Under the pieces are notes generated by a model that saw only the letters and a list, made by a program, of their open reading frames with translations, did not search any database and was not told the DNA's origin. The translations under genes and the position numbers were made by a program. Shown here in pieces: positions 1 to 7,253 of a stretch of 39,421 bases of DNA. Each line of letters starts with the position of its first letter. Positions within the stretch are counted from its first letter, which is position 1. The stretch covers positions 1-39,421 of the forward strand of contig CAIONS010000037.1 in NCBI GenBank assembly GCA_903859715.1. Direction: 5' to 3'. Source of the stretch: an uncultured Opitutia bacterium. GTDB lineage: Bacteria; Verrucomicrobiota; Verrucomicrobiia; Opitutales; Opitutaceae.

Positions 1-211
1 GCACCGCGCGGCCCCGATTGACGCCGCCACCTCGAGTGCGTATGGAAGCCTGACCCTCCGGGAAGCCTTAGGGCCCGCCACCGACCGCCAAAAAAGGTGA
101 ACCTTTACAGAAACAATCCTCGACACGCCTTCTCATGGAAGTCGCTACAGCCAACGCGCTTCGCGCGTGGCTGATCTCGAACGTTGGCCTACCTATGACG
201 TTGAGCGGAAA
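1..211. other. Intergenic leader with no recognised gene
   Basis: I see no convincing coding region here. The only structure is a short hairpin at about 96-109 (AAAGGT/ACCTTT with a 2-base loop), which lacks a U-tract. A GTG at 167 is in frame with the MazG-like gene and could extend it by 15 residues, but the extension has no ribosome binding site and does not look like the family's N-terminus. Confidence 0.4.
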
Positions 212-568
212 ATGAAACGTTCGGCTTCATCTGATTTAGCCCAGTTGACCGCACGCGCCCGGCAGATCCGGAAGCTTTATGCAGAACTGGAAACCCGGCG
301 GAATGGGCGGCCTTGGACGCGCGCCGAGCTTGCGCAGGGTTTCGTCGGCGATGTCGGCGACCTCATGAAACTCGTGATGGCGAAGGAGGGTCTGCGACCG
401 GCCAAGGACCTCGATGCCGCCCTTGCCCATGAACTTGCCGACTGCCTCTGGTGCGTCCTCGTGCTGGCGGACGCCTACGACATCGATCTCGGGTCAGCCT
501 TCGACCGCACCATGGCCGGTCTGGAGCGGAAGCTCACGATCAAGCCCCGGGCCAAGTCGCGCCGTTGA
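212..568 (+). CDS. MazG-like nucleotide pyrophosphohydrolase family protein
   Basis: This is a small all-alpha protein of 118 residues of the MazG-like superfamily, whose members hydrolyse (d)NTPs to monophosphate and pyrophosphate with Mg2+. The first metal-binding helix reads GFVGDVGDLMKLV in place of the classical EExxE. The second carries the family ExxD in HELADCLW. The C-terminal helix FDRTMAGLERKL is typical of the family. I chose the ATG at 212 because the sequence from KRSASSDLAQL onward matches the usual N-terminal helix; a GTG at 167 is the alternative. The substrate cannot be read from the sequence, and house-cleaning of non-canonical nucleotides is only an inference. It stands alone on the plus strand, convergent with the next gene across an inverted-repeat element. 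Confidence 0.75.
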   Translation: MKRSASSDLAQLTARARQIRKLYAELETRRNGRPWTRAELAQGFVGDVGDLMKLVMAKEGLRPAKDLDAALAHELADCLWCVLVLADAYDIDLGSAFDRTMAGLERKLTIKPRAKSRR

Positions 569-569
569 A

Positions 570-704
570 GGTGGGCGGGCACGTCCCGTGCCCGCATTCG
601 TTGGCTATAGCAGCCATTTCGACACCGCTACTCGCGGGATCACCCTCACCCATGCGGGCCCGGGATCCTTCGGCCTCGCTCAGGACAGGCTGTGCCCGCC
701 CACC
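570..704. repeat. Inverted-repeat intergenic element between convergent genes
   Basis: The arm GGTGGGCGGGCAC at 570-582 is matched by its exact reverse complement at 692-704. The first arm can alternatively pair locally, because GCGGGCAC (575-582) and GTGCCCGC (588-595) form an 8-bp hairpin with a 5-base loop two bases after the MazG-like stop codon. The element fills the space between two convergent genes, so it could terminate transcription from both sides, although no U-tract is present. The 135-bp size with 13-bp terminal inverted repeats would also fit a small non-autonomous repeat; no target duplication is obvious. Confidence 0.6.
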
Positions 705-716
705 CTCCGCAATCCG

Positions 717-1646
717 TCACGGCGCCACGTCGAACCAGAACGGCACGAACGTCTCGTGGCCGGCGAGGTTGACCTGCGCCCAGATCACGTAGGTCCCGGC
801 GCGCGGGATCGTGATCTTGAAATTCAGCACGGGGTGCACCGCGTCCGGCGGCTGCGTCACATCGAGCTCCATCGGGTGGATGTGTGCGAACCCGCTCCGC
901 GCCGCATCGAAGGCCACGAGGTGTGCAAACGCCCCCATCACCAGCTGCATCGGCACGGCGCCCCCTTTTTCGTTGGTGATTGAGAACTTCAGGTCCGCGG
1001 TCTGGCCCGCGCGCACCGGCAGCACCGCCGGAGTCAGCGCGAAATCAAAGCCCGCCTGTTCCGCCGTCCATGACTTGGTGAGAAACGATACCGACGGCCC
1101 CGCCTCGCCTTTGCCCAGCACGCTCAGCTCCGCGTTCGCATACAGGCTGCGCGCCGTCGCCGCCGGCGTGAAGTCGGCGAACACCCGGTACTCGCCGCCG
1201 CGTCGCGGCGTAAACGTGAAGGTCCAGTCGCCCGGCGTCTTCGCCGGCTCCGGATGCACGTGCTGATAATCCTCCAGCGACGGATCGATGATCAGCAGGT
1301 GCAGAAGCTTCGTGTTCGAGACGAGCAGGTCTTCCGGCGCGATGGGTTTGCCGCTGGCCGTCCGCAGCGTGAGCGTGGCGTGCACGTCCCGCCCCGCCGC
1401 TGGCGGCGCATCCGTCACGAGCGTCATCGTCACCGGCGAGGCGACGGCGACGACCGGGATGAACTGCGGGTTGAGCGGATCGCAGAAATCGATCGGGTTC
1501 TTCGCCGTCACCCGGAAATCCATGTGGCTCAGGTTCGTGCCGGTGGGCAGCCAGCGGAACGTGAGGAAAATCCCGGCCGCCACGAGCGTGATGAGCCCGA
1601 CTTGGCGCCACTGGGTCGGGGTAAGGTCGGTGCGAGCGGGATTCAT
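717..1646 (-). CDS. Membrane-anchored protein with two His-containing beta domains, linked to copper/oxidase locus
   Basis: The protein has 309 residues with one N-terminal membrane segment (about 15-32) and an extracytoplasmic remainder. Two regions resemble each other: LLIIDPSLEDYQHVHPE followed by a GGEYRVFADF strand, and LVAFDAARSGFAHIHPME followed by an AGTYVIWAQV strand. Each carries an HxHPE/HxHPM motif, suggesting a duplicated immunoglobulin-like fold with a possible metal site. Similar proteins accompany copper or cytochrome oxidase genes, but I do not recognise a named family member. It lies downstream of the SCO1-like gene on the same strand, separated by a repeat-rich spacer of about 190 bp. 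A role in periplasmic copper handling is inferred from context and the paired HxH motifs. Confidence 0.65.
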   Translation of the reverse strand: MNPARTDLTPTQWRQVGLITLVAAGIFLTFRWLPTGTNLSHMDFRVTAKNPIDFCDPLNPQFIPVVAVASPVTMTLVTDAPPAAGRDVHATLTLRTASGKPIAPEDLLVSNTKLLHLLIIDPSLEDYQHVHPEPAKTPGDWTFTFTPRRGGEYRVFADFTPAATARSLYANAELSVLGKGEAGPSVSFLTKSWTAEQAGFDFALTPAVLPVRAGQTADLKFSITNEKGGAVPMQLVMGAFAHLVAFDAARSGFAHIHPMELDVTQPPDAVHPVLNFKITIPRAGTYVIWAQVNLAGHETFVPFWFDVAP

Positions 1647-1659
1647 GGCGGCGGCAGAA

Positions 1660-1834
1660 GCTCGAAGGTTGAAGTTCGAAAGCCGAATGCAGGTAAAATT
1701 CTAAGGTAGAAATCCGAAAGAGTGACCAAACGACTGAAACGGGCCAACTTCGGGTTCTGGATTTCGGGTTTTGGGTTTCGAACTTTGAACTTCGGATTCC
1801 TTATTTCGGATTTCGAGTTTCGAGCTTTGAGCTT
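1660..1834. repeat. Degenerate short-repeat tract (TTCGGATTTCGAG type) forming two inverted arms
   Basis: The spacer is built from variants of a 7-9-base unit such as TTCGGATTTCGAGTTTCGAG. On the left arm (about 1667-1720) the units read as the purine-rich complement (GCTCGAAGG, AAGTTCGAAAGCCGAA, AATCCGAAAG). On the right arm (about 1746-1833) they read in the opposite sense (ATTTCGGGTTTTGGGTTTCG, TTCGAACTTTGAACTTCGG). The arms are imperfect inverted copies around a unique centre. No coding potential is credible. Confidence 0.7.
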
Positions 1835-2731
1835 TTACCGTTTCATCTTCGCCACAAAGTCCGCCGGCTCCCACACGCTGCCGTCGGCGCGGTGGATGAT
1901 GCGGCCGTTTTCATCGATCAGCAGCGTGCTGAGCGTGTGCTTGAGCAGATTGCCGTCGAACTCCGCGATGATGCCGAACTGCGTGAGCAGGTCCTTGATC
2001 GCGCTGTCAGGACCGGTCAGGAACGAGAAGTTCGCGGTGTCGATCCCGCGAACCGCGGCGTACTCCTTCAGGACCGCCGGCGAGTCGTAGGCCGGGTCGA
2101 GCGTGATGGAAACGAGCTCGAGGTTCTTCACCCCGGCCTCGCGCGCCAGTTTCTGCGTCGCCATCATCTTCAGCGTCGAGGCCGGACACATCGTGGCGAC
2201 CGGGCAGCGGGAAAAGATGAAGTTCAGCATGATCTGCTTGCCATGGAACCGCACGCTCTGCACCACGCGGCCTTCCTGGTCGTACAGCGCAAAGTCCGGG
2301 ATTTTCTCGCCGACCTCGCGGTAGGCGCCGTTGCCACGGATGAGCGTATCCTGACGTAGTGCGCCGGCCTGTGCGGCAATGGTCGCCGCGGCGGATTTAT
2401 CGTCGGGCCAGATTTTCTCCAAGTGCCAGGCGCCTTTGTCACTCGGAATCACTTCGGCGCGAATACGCTGGCCGGGCTTGGCAGCCGCGGCGTCGGTCGC
2501 GGACACGGCAAACTCCATCGTCATCGCCGGCATCAAGCCCTTGATCTCGTCGTGCTGGACGACGAGCACCTTGCGCGCGATATCGGCCGAGATGACTTCG
2601 CCGGTCAGCGGATAACGTTTCTCCTCCGGAACCGCGGCCGCAGCCGATGCGTTCGTCCCGCCCGAACGGCTGCAGCCGGCGGCGCTCAGCAGCGCCAGCG
2701 CACCCGCAGCCAGGAGGGCATAAGATTTCAT
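1835..2731 (-). CDS. SCO1/SenC family copper chaperone with N-terminal CusF-like domain (lipoprotein)
   Basis: The precursor has 298 residues. It starts with a lipoprotein signal (lipobox LSAAGC, Cys20), so it should sit on the periplasmic face of a membrane. Residues about 40-108 resemble the copper-binding CusF fold: His60, Met70 and Met72 align with CusF His36/Met47/Met49, while CusF Trp44 appears replaced by Met67. Residues about 140-298 are a thioredoxin-like SCO1/SenC domain, which delivers copper to the CuA site of oxidase subunit II. Its cysteines are Cys176 and Cys182 in a CX5C spacing rather than the usual CX3C, with the conserved His at 265. I chose the ATG at 2731 because it begins the lipoprotein signal. 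It is divergent from ctaA and close to ctaC. Confidence 0.88.
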   Translation of the reverse strand: MKSYALLAAGALALLSAAGCSRSGGTNASAAAAVPEEKRYPLTGEVISADIARKVLVVQHDEIKGLMPAMTMEFAVSATDAAAAKPGQRIRAEVIPSDKGAWHLEKIWPDDKSAAATIAAQAGALRQDTLIRGNGAYREVGEKIPDFALYDQEGRVVQSVRFHGKQIMLNFIFSRCPVATMCPASTLKMMATQKLAREAGVKNLELVSITLDPAYDSPAVLKEYAAVRGIDTANFSFLTGPDSAIKDLLTQFGIIAEFDGNLLKHTLSTLLIDENGRIIHRADGSVWEPADFVAKMKR

Positions 2732-2817
2732 GACACTACGGATTCGCCGCCGGATAACATTGTCAAAGGGTTTGCGGACGAAGGCAGAGCCCCTTCTGCT
2801 CACAAATCACTCCGCTC

Positions 2818-3801
2818 ATGGCCTCCTCGCCTCCCACGGTCCGCACCTCCCTCCACAAACCCGCCCTCGCGCTCTTCGCGGCGCTGGGCACGGCGTGGGT
2901 CTTCGTGCTGGTGATGCTGGGGGCGTTCACCACCAGCATCGGCGCGGGCATGGTGTTTGCCGACTGGCCGTTGTCCAACGGCTCGCTGAACCCCCACGGC
3001 TGGCTGACCAATATTGCGATGTTCGCCGAGCATTCGCACCGGCTGAGCGCCGGCCTGATGAGCACGGTCACGATCATTCTCGCGGCGTGGCTGTGGCTGA
3101 CCGAGGAGCGCGCCTGGCTGCGCAAGCTCGCCCTCTTCGCCGTCGGCCTCGTGCTGGTCCAGGCGCTCGTCGGCGGCCTGCGTGTGCTGCTCGACCATCT
3201 TCAGGTGGAAATGGTCGATACGAGCATGGGCCGACTGTTTGCCATGCTCCATGCCGTGCTGGCCCAGTTGTTCATCTGCACGCTCATCGCCATCACGACG
3301 GCCTGCTCCAAGGCTTGGATCAATCGAAGCGGCCCGGCGGTCGGCCGCGGCGTGCGCCGGCTCGGCGTGCTGGCGTGCACGCTGCTATTCGTCCAACTCG
3401 CGATCGCCGCGGTGATGCGCCACAGCTTCGCCGGCCTGGCGATCCCGACCTTTCCCGCCTCGAATTTCGACGGCAGCCTGCTGCCTGAGGCGTGGAATTT
3501 CCGCGTCGGGATTCATTTCGCGCACCGCGTGATGGCCGGCGTGCTGTGCTTCGCGCTGCCGTGGTTTGCGTTCAGCCTGCGCGGCGATCGCGGCGCCTCG
3601 CCCGCCATGCGGCTCGGCGCCATCGGGCTCCTCGTGCTGCTGGCCGGGCAGATCTTCCTCGGCGCCCAGATCATCTGGACCTATCGCGCGGCGTACGTGA
3701 CCACCGGCCATGTGCTGGTCGGCGCACTCACGCTAGCGACCACCTTCTGGCTGACGTGGCTCGCGCACCGGGACGTCGTCGAGGGCAATCCCGTCGCATG
3801 A
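2818..3801 (+). CDS. ctaA: Heme A synthase CtaA (COX15/CtaA family)
   Basis: This polytopic membrane protein of 327 residues has about eight membrane segments, the size and layout of CtaA. The enzyme oxidises the C8 methyl of heme O to give heme A for the aa3/caa3 oxidase. The paired-helix histidines are visible: EHSHR in the first half, MLHAV before the mid-protein loop, FAHRVMAG and TTGHVLVGA in the second half. Its stop overlaps the ctaB start (ATGA), so the two are translationally coupled. The divergent SCO1 gene starts 86 bp away, and promoters for both directions must lie in that gap. Confidence 0.93.
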   Translation: MASSPPTVRTSLHKPALALFAALGTAWVFVLVMLGAFTTSIGAGMVFADWPLSNGSLNPHGWLTNIAMFAEHSHRLSAGLMSTVTIILAAWLWLTEERAWLRKLALFAVGLVLVQALVGGLRVLLDHLQVEMVDTSMGRLFAMLHAVLAQLFICTLIAITTACSKAWINRSGPAVGRGVRRLGVLACTLLFVQLAIAAVMRHSFAGLAIPTFPASNFDGSLLPEAWNFRVGIHFAHRVMAGVLCFALPWFAFSLRGDRGASPAMRLGAIGLLVLLAGQIFLGAQIIWTYRAAYVTTGHVLVGALTLATTFWLTWLAHRDVVEGNPVA

Positions 3802-4688
3802 ACGCCGAACCCACGGTCGCACCGGCGAAGTTCGGCGACTATCTTGAGCTGACGAAACCGCGCCTGAGCCTGCTGTCCGTGCTGACCGCGCTCGCCGGCT
3901 ACTATGCGGCGCGACCGGCACCGGACGGCTGGAAACTGGGCGCCATGCTGACCGGCACAATGCTCGCCGCCGGTGGCGTCGCGTCGCTGAACCAGTGGAT
4001 GGAACGCGACACCGACGCGCGCATGTCGCGCACCGCCGACCGGCCGATCCCGTCGGGCAAGGTGCCGGATGGCTCCGCGTTTGTGCTGGGCATCCTGATG
4101 TGCATCGCGGCGCTCTTCCTGTTGTTCGCGAAGGTCAACCCGCTCGCCGCGCTCTTCACGCTGCTGACCATCGTCTCCTATCTCTGCTGGTACACGCCCG
4201 CCAAGCGCTGGTCGCGGTGGTCGACCGAAATCGGCGCGCTGGCCGGGGCGTTCCCCCCGCTCATCGGCTGGGCCGGCGGTGAGGGACGCGTGTCGGCACT
4301 CGGGTGGATTCTCTTCGGAATCCTGTTCCTCTGGCAGATCCCGCATTTCATGGCCGTCGCGTGGACCTACCGCCGGGATTATTCGGCCGTGGATTTCCCG
4401 ATGCTGCCAGTGCGCGATGAGTCCGGCGCCTGGGTGGCGGGCTGGTCCTTCGCCAACACGCTGTTCCTGCTCGTCGTGAGCGTGCTGCCCACGGTACTCG
4501 GGCTGGCCACGCTTTATTATGCGGTCGCCGCCGTGGCCGGTGGGCTCTGGTTCCTGTGGCGCGCCGCCCTGTTCCTGCGCCCGGCCGGACGCGACGCCGC
4601 CGCGCGCAAACTCTTCCTTACGTCCATCGCCTATCTGCCGCTGGTGCTCATCGCCCTCGTGGCCGACCGCCTCATTTCCGCGCCATGA
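3798..4688 (+). CDS. ctaB: Protoheme IX farnesyltransferase CtaB (heme O synthase)
   Basis: This is a UbiA-superfamily prenyltransferase of 296 residues with about nine membrane helices. It transfers a farnesyl group to the heme B vinyl side chain to make heme O, the substrate of CtaA. The first Asp-rich prenyl-diphosphate site is NQWMERDTDARMSRT (from Asn65), followed by the family signature DRPIPSGKV. The second is YRRDYSAVDFPMLPV. I placed the start at the ATG overlapping the ctaA stop, which gives the usual N-terminus ending in ELTKPRLSLL; longer upstream reading would only be ctaA in another frame. It overlaps the next gene by ATGA as well. Confidence 0.94.
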   Translation: MNAEPTVAPAKFGDYLELTKPRLSLLSVLTALAGYYAARPAPDGWKLGAMLTGTMLAAGGVASLNQWMERDTDARMSRTADRPIPSGKVPDGSAFVLGILMCIAALFLLFAKVNPLAALFTLLTIVSYLCWYTPAKRWSRWSTEIGALAGAFPPLIGWAGGEGRVSALGWILFGILFLWQIPHFMAVAWTYRRDYSAVDFPMLPVRDESGAWVAGWSFANTLFLLVVSVLPTVLGLATLYYAVAAVAGGLWFLWRAALFLRPAGRDAAARKLFLTSIAYLPLVLIALVADRLISAP

Positions 4689-5143
4689 CCATCAATGACA
4701 TCCCCGCGCTCAACGCGACGCTCAACGCCATTGCCACCGTGCTGCTCACGATTGGCTTCGTCCTGATCAAACAGGACAAACGCGAAGCCCATCGCAAGGT
4801 GATGTTCACCGCCTGCATCGTCTCGGCCGTTTTTCTCATCGGCTATCTCACGCACAAAACCCTCAAGGGCATTGCCGCGCATAGCACGGGTCAGGCGATT
4901 CACACCCAGTTCGGCGGCGAGGGCGCCATCCGCATCGTCTATTATGTGATGCTGATCTCTCACGTGATCCTCGCGATCAGCATCGCCTACCTCGTCCCGC
5001 GCACGTTCTCCTTCGCGATCAAGGGCGACTTCGAACGCCACAAAGCCTGGGCGAAATTCACCTTTCCCATCTGGTATTACGTCTCGGTGACGGGCGTGCT
5101 GGTCTATTTCTTCCTCTACCAGTGGTGGCCCGCGGCGCACTGA
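4685..5143 (+). CDS. ctaM: DUF420 membrane protein, CtaM-like oxidase assembly factor
   Basis: The protein has 152 residues with four membrane segments and the DUF420 features NATLNAIATVLL, HRKVMFTACI, GYLTHK and a conserved membrane HVILA. In Bacillus subtilis the DUF420 protein CtaM (YozB) is needed for activity of the caa3 oxidase. The start ATG overlaps the ctaB stop, so ctaA-ctaB-ctaM form one translationally coupled unit. I assign the same role here from family and context; the exact biochemical step is not established by the sequence. Confidence 0.8.
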   Translation: MTINDIPALNATLNAIATVLLTIGFVLIKQDKREAHRKVMFTACIVSAVFLIGYLTHKTLKGIAAHSTGQAIHTQFGGEGAIRIVYYVMLISHVILAISIAYLVPRTFSFAIKGDFERHKAWAKFTFPIWYYVSVTGVLVYFFLYQWWPAAH

Positions 5144-5190
5144 GCGTGGAACTAAAACAGGCGCCCGCGCCGTTGCGCGAAGAGCGGACG

Positions 5191-5216
5191 CAAAAAAGCC
5201 GGGCCGCAGCCCGGCT
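5191..5216 (-). terminator. Intrinsic terminator of the azurin-like gene
   Basis: A perfect 8-bp stem AGCCGGGC/GCCCGGCT (5197-5204 and 5209-5216) with loop CGCA is followed, reading the minus strand, by a run of six T. It lies just after the azurin-like stop codon. On the plus strand no U-tract follows, so it ends mainly the minus-strand transcript. Confidence 0.85.
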
Positions 5217-5245
5217 TACTGATCTGTCGAAGATTGAACCGCTGC

Positions 5246-5728
5246 TTACTTGACCGTCAGCACGCCTTTCATCCCAACCTGGAAATGGGCCGGGAAGCTG
5301 CAGAGAAACGGGTAGTCGCCGGGCGTCGTAGGGGCGGTGAACGTAACTTCGCCGGACTTGCGGGGCCCGAGCAGGTCGATGTGCGCCAGAACCTGGTCCG
5401 CCAGTGCCGCCGGGAAGAAATTCGTGGCCTTCGCCGCGCTCGCGGCCTTGTCGAAGGCTTCCACATCGCTGCCGGCCTTCAGGAGGATCCAGTTATGGCC
5501 CATGACTTCCATCGGCTGGGTGCCGATATTGGTCAGAATCACTGTGATCTGCTCACCGGGCTTGGCCTCGATGGCCGTGAGGCTGTATTTCATGGTGTCG
5601 CCCGCCGTGATTTCGACCGTGCGGGGCCCGGCCGGGGCCGCCGCGGTCGGGGCGGAAGTGTCCTTCTGGCCGCAGCCGGAAGTAACAAGGGCAATCAATG
5701 CGGTGGCAATCAGGAGACGGGTTTTCAT
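5246..5728 (-). CDS. Azurin-like type 1 copper lipoprotein
   Basis: The precursor has 160 residues with a lipoprotein signal (LVTSGCG, Cys19), a short Ala/Pro linker and a cupredoxin domain of azurin type. The type 1 copper ligands are clear: His78 in MGHNW, then Cys143, His148 and Met153 in CSFPAHFQVGM. The domain length and the FPAALADQV segment before the last strands also match azurin. Type 1 copper proteins carry single electrons in the periplasm. Its position between the heme A genes and ctaC suggests it may be an electron donor to the caa3 oxidase or be coexpressed with it; this is inference. The gene is transcribed against the cta genes and has its own terminator. Confidence 0.9.
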   Translation of the reverse strand: MKTRLLIATALIALVTSGCGQKDTSAPTAAAPAGPRTVEITAGDTMKYSLTAIEAKPGEQITVILTNIGTQPMEVMGHNWILLKAGSDVEAFDKAASAAKATNFFPAALADQVLAHIDLLGPRKSGEVTFTAPTTPGDYPFLCSFPAHFQVGMKGVLTVK

Positions 5729-5960
5729 GGCGAAGGGAGTATCCAGCGCCGGCCCGCCGGATGCAACCGTCAACCGCACAAATGCCGGCCGCCTAATGCC
5801 CGACCCCACGGCGGATAATAACTCATGCCAGCAAAAACTTCCGCACCGACGACGCCGGAAATTTAAGAGAGGAATATGGCTTGAAATGGCCGGAGGTTCG
5901 CGGACTCTTTTCCGATTGGCATTTTCCCGCCATCCTTTCCTTTTTCCACGACTGTCATCC
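5729..5960. other. Divergent intergenic region, azurin-like gene / ctaC
   Basis: This 232-bp gap separates two outward-facing genes and must hold promoters for both. On the minus strand TTGCAT, 17 bp, GATACT lies only 9 bp before the azurin-like ATG, a weak candidate that would give a nearly leaderless message. On the plus strand I see no convincing -35/-10 pair before ctaC. The last 40 bp before ctaC are strikingly pyrimidine-rich and contain no Shine-Dalgarno sequence. Confidence 0.35.
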
Positions 5961-7244
5961 ATGCGTTTGAACTCCCTGCTCTCCACCTCCGCCCGCTGGG
6001 GCCGCGCCGCGCTCGCCTTCGGCGGCACCGTGCTTCTCACGGGCTGTGATCTCAATTTCTGGCGGATGGATGGACACCAGTCCACCATCGTGGTCGACGG
6101 CCCCGTCGCCGTGTCGCAGCGCGAGCTGTTCTACGTCACCTGCTGGGTGACGCTGGTCATTTTCCTGATCGTCGGCTCCGTCCTCGCCTACGCGACGCTG
6201 AAATTCCGTGCGCGCTCCACCGATGAGGAAAACGCCGTGCCGCCGGAGCAGGGCCACGGCAACCCGATGATCGAACTCAGCCTCATCGGCGCCTCGGTCC
6301 TCGCCCTCGTCATCATCGCGATCCCCACCCTCAAGGGCATCTGGTACACCCACGATGTCCCCGAGGCCGACAAGGCCAACGCCTACGAGGTCAATGCCGT
6401 GGGCCAGCAATGGTGGTTCCGCTTCGAGTATCCCAACGAACAAATCAAGGATGTCGGCCAGCTGGTCACCAGCAACGAGCTCGTGATTCCCGCCGGCCGG
6501 CCCGTCCACATCAACCTGCGCTCCCTGGACGTCATCCACGGCTTCTGGATTCCGAAGCTGGCCGGCAAGGTGGACATGATCCCCAACCGCGGCAATTTCC
6601 TTTGGGTGCAGGCGGACCAGCCCGGCTATTTCTGGGGCCAGTGCGCCCAGTATTGCGGCGATTCGCACGCCGTCATGCGCTTCCGCGTGATCGCCCTCGG
6701 GCCGAAGGAATTCAACGACTGGCTCAACCGCCAGATGGAGCCCGCCCGCTCCGTCAAGGCCCAGCCTGACCTGCCCAAGGTCCAGCTCGCCTCCTACCGC
6801 ACCGAGTTCAAGCGGAACGAGAAGGGCTGGTCGGACAAATTTGAGCTGAGCCCGCTCGACAGCTGGCGCGCCCAGCAGGAGCCCGATCCGAAGCACGAGG
6901 ACGTCGCCCTCATCCTCAAGGGTCGCGCGACTTTCCAGGCCAAGACCTGCGTGAACTGCCACACCATCCGTGGCAATGAAGGCATGGGCGTCACCGCGCC
7001 GAACCTGACGCACGTCGGCTCCCGCACCACGATCGCCGCCGGCCTGCTGGAAAACAATCCCGAGCAACTCGCCCGCTGGCTCCGTCATCCCGACGAGGTC
7101 AAGCCCGGCAACAAGATGTACCATGGCATCGGCGGCATGGCCGGTTACATGAAGAAGGACGACAACGGCCGCGAAGTGCCGAACATCGTCCTCACCGAAT
7201 CCGATATCAGCGCCCTGGTCGCCTACCTCAGCAGTCTCAAATAA
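5961..7244 (+). CDS. ctaC: Cytochrome c oxidase subunit II with fused cytochrome c domain (caa3 type)
   Basis: The precursor has 427 residues with a lipoprotein signal (LLTGCD, Cys29) and two membrane helices (about 54-80 and 97-121). These are followed by a CuA cupredoxin domain and a C-terminal cytochrome c domain. CuA ligands are His193, Cys228, Cys232, His236 and Met239. The residue between the cysteines that contributes its backbone carbonyl is Gln230, where most A-type enzymes have Glu. The heme c site is CVNCH (Cys330, Cys333, His334), and the axial Met probably lies in GNKMYHGIGGM. The protein accepts electrons from cytochrome c or an equivalent donor and passes them to subunit I. It heads ctaC-D-E-F with 8-11-bp gaps. 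Confidence 0.95.
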   Translation: MRLNSLLSTSARWGRAALAFGGTVLLTGCDLNFWRMDGHQSTIVVDGPVAVSQRELFYVTCWVTLVIFLIVGSVLAYATLKFRARSTDEENAVPPEQGHGNPMIELSLIGASVLALVIIAIPTLKGIWYTHDVPEADKANAYEVNAVGQQWWFRFEYPNEQIKDVGQLVTSNELVIPAGRPVHINLRSLDVIHGFWIPKLAGKVDMIPNRGNFLWVQADQPGYFWGQCAQYCGDSHAVMRFRVIALGPKEFNDWLNRQMEPARSVKAQPDLPKVQLASYRTEFKRNEKGWSDKFELSPLDSWRAQQEPDPKHEDVALILKGRATFQAKTCVNCHTIRGNEGMGVTAPNLTHVGSRTTIAAGLLENNPEQLARWLRHPDEVKPGNKMYHGIGGMAGYMKKDDNGREVPNIVLTESDISALVAYLSSLK

Positions 7245-7253
7245 TTTTCCTCC

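Noticed and set aside
3492-3797. Upstream extension of ctaB
   Set aside because: It lies inside ctaA in another frame; the ATGA overlap start gives the standard CtaB N-terminus.
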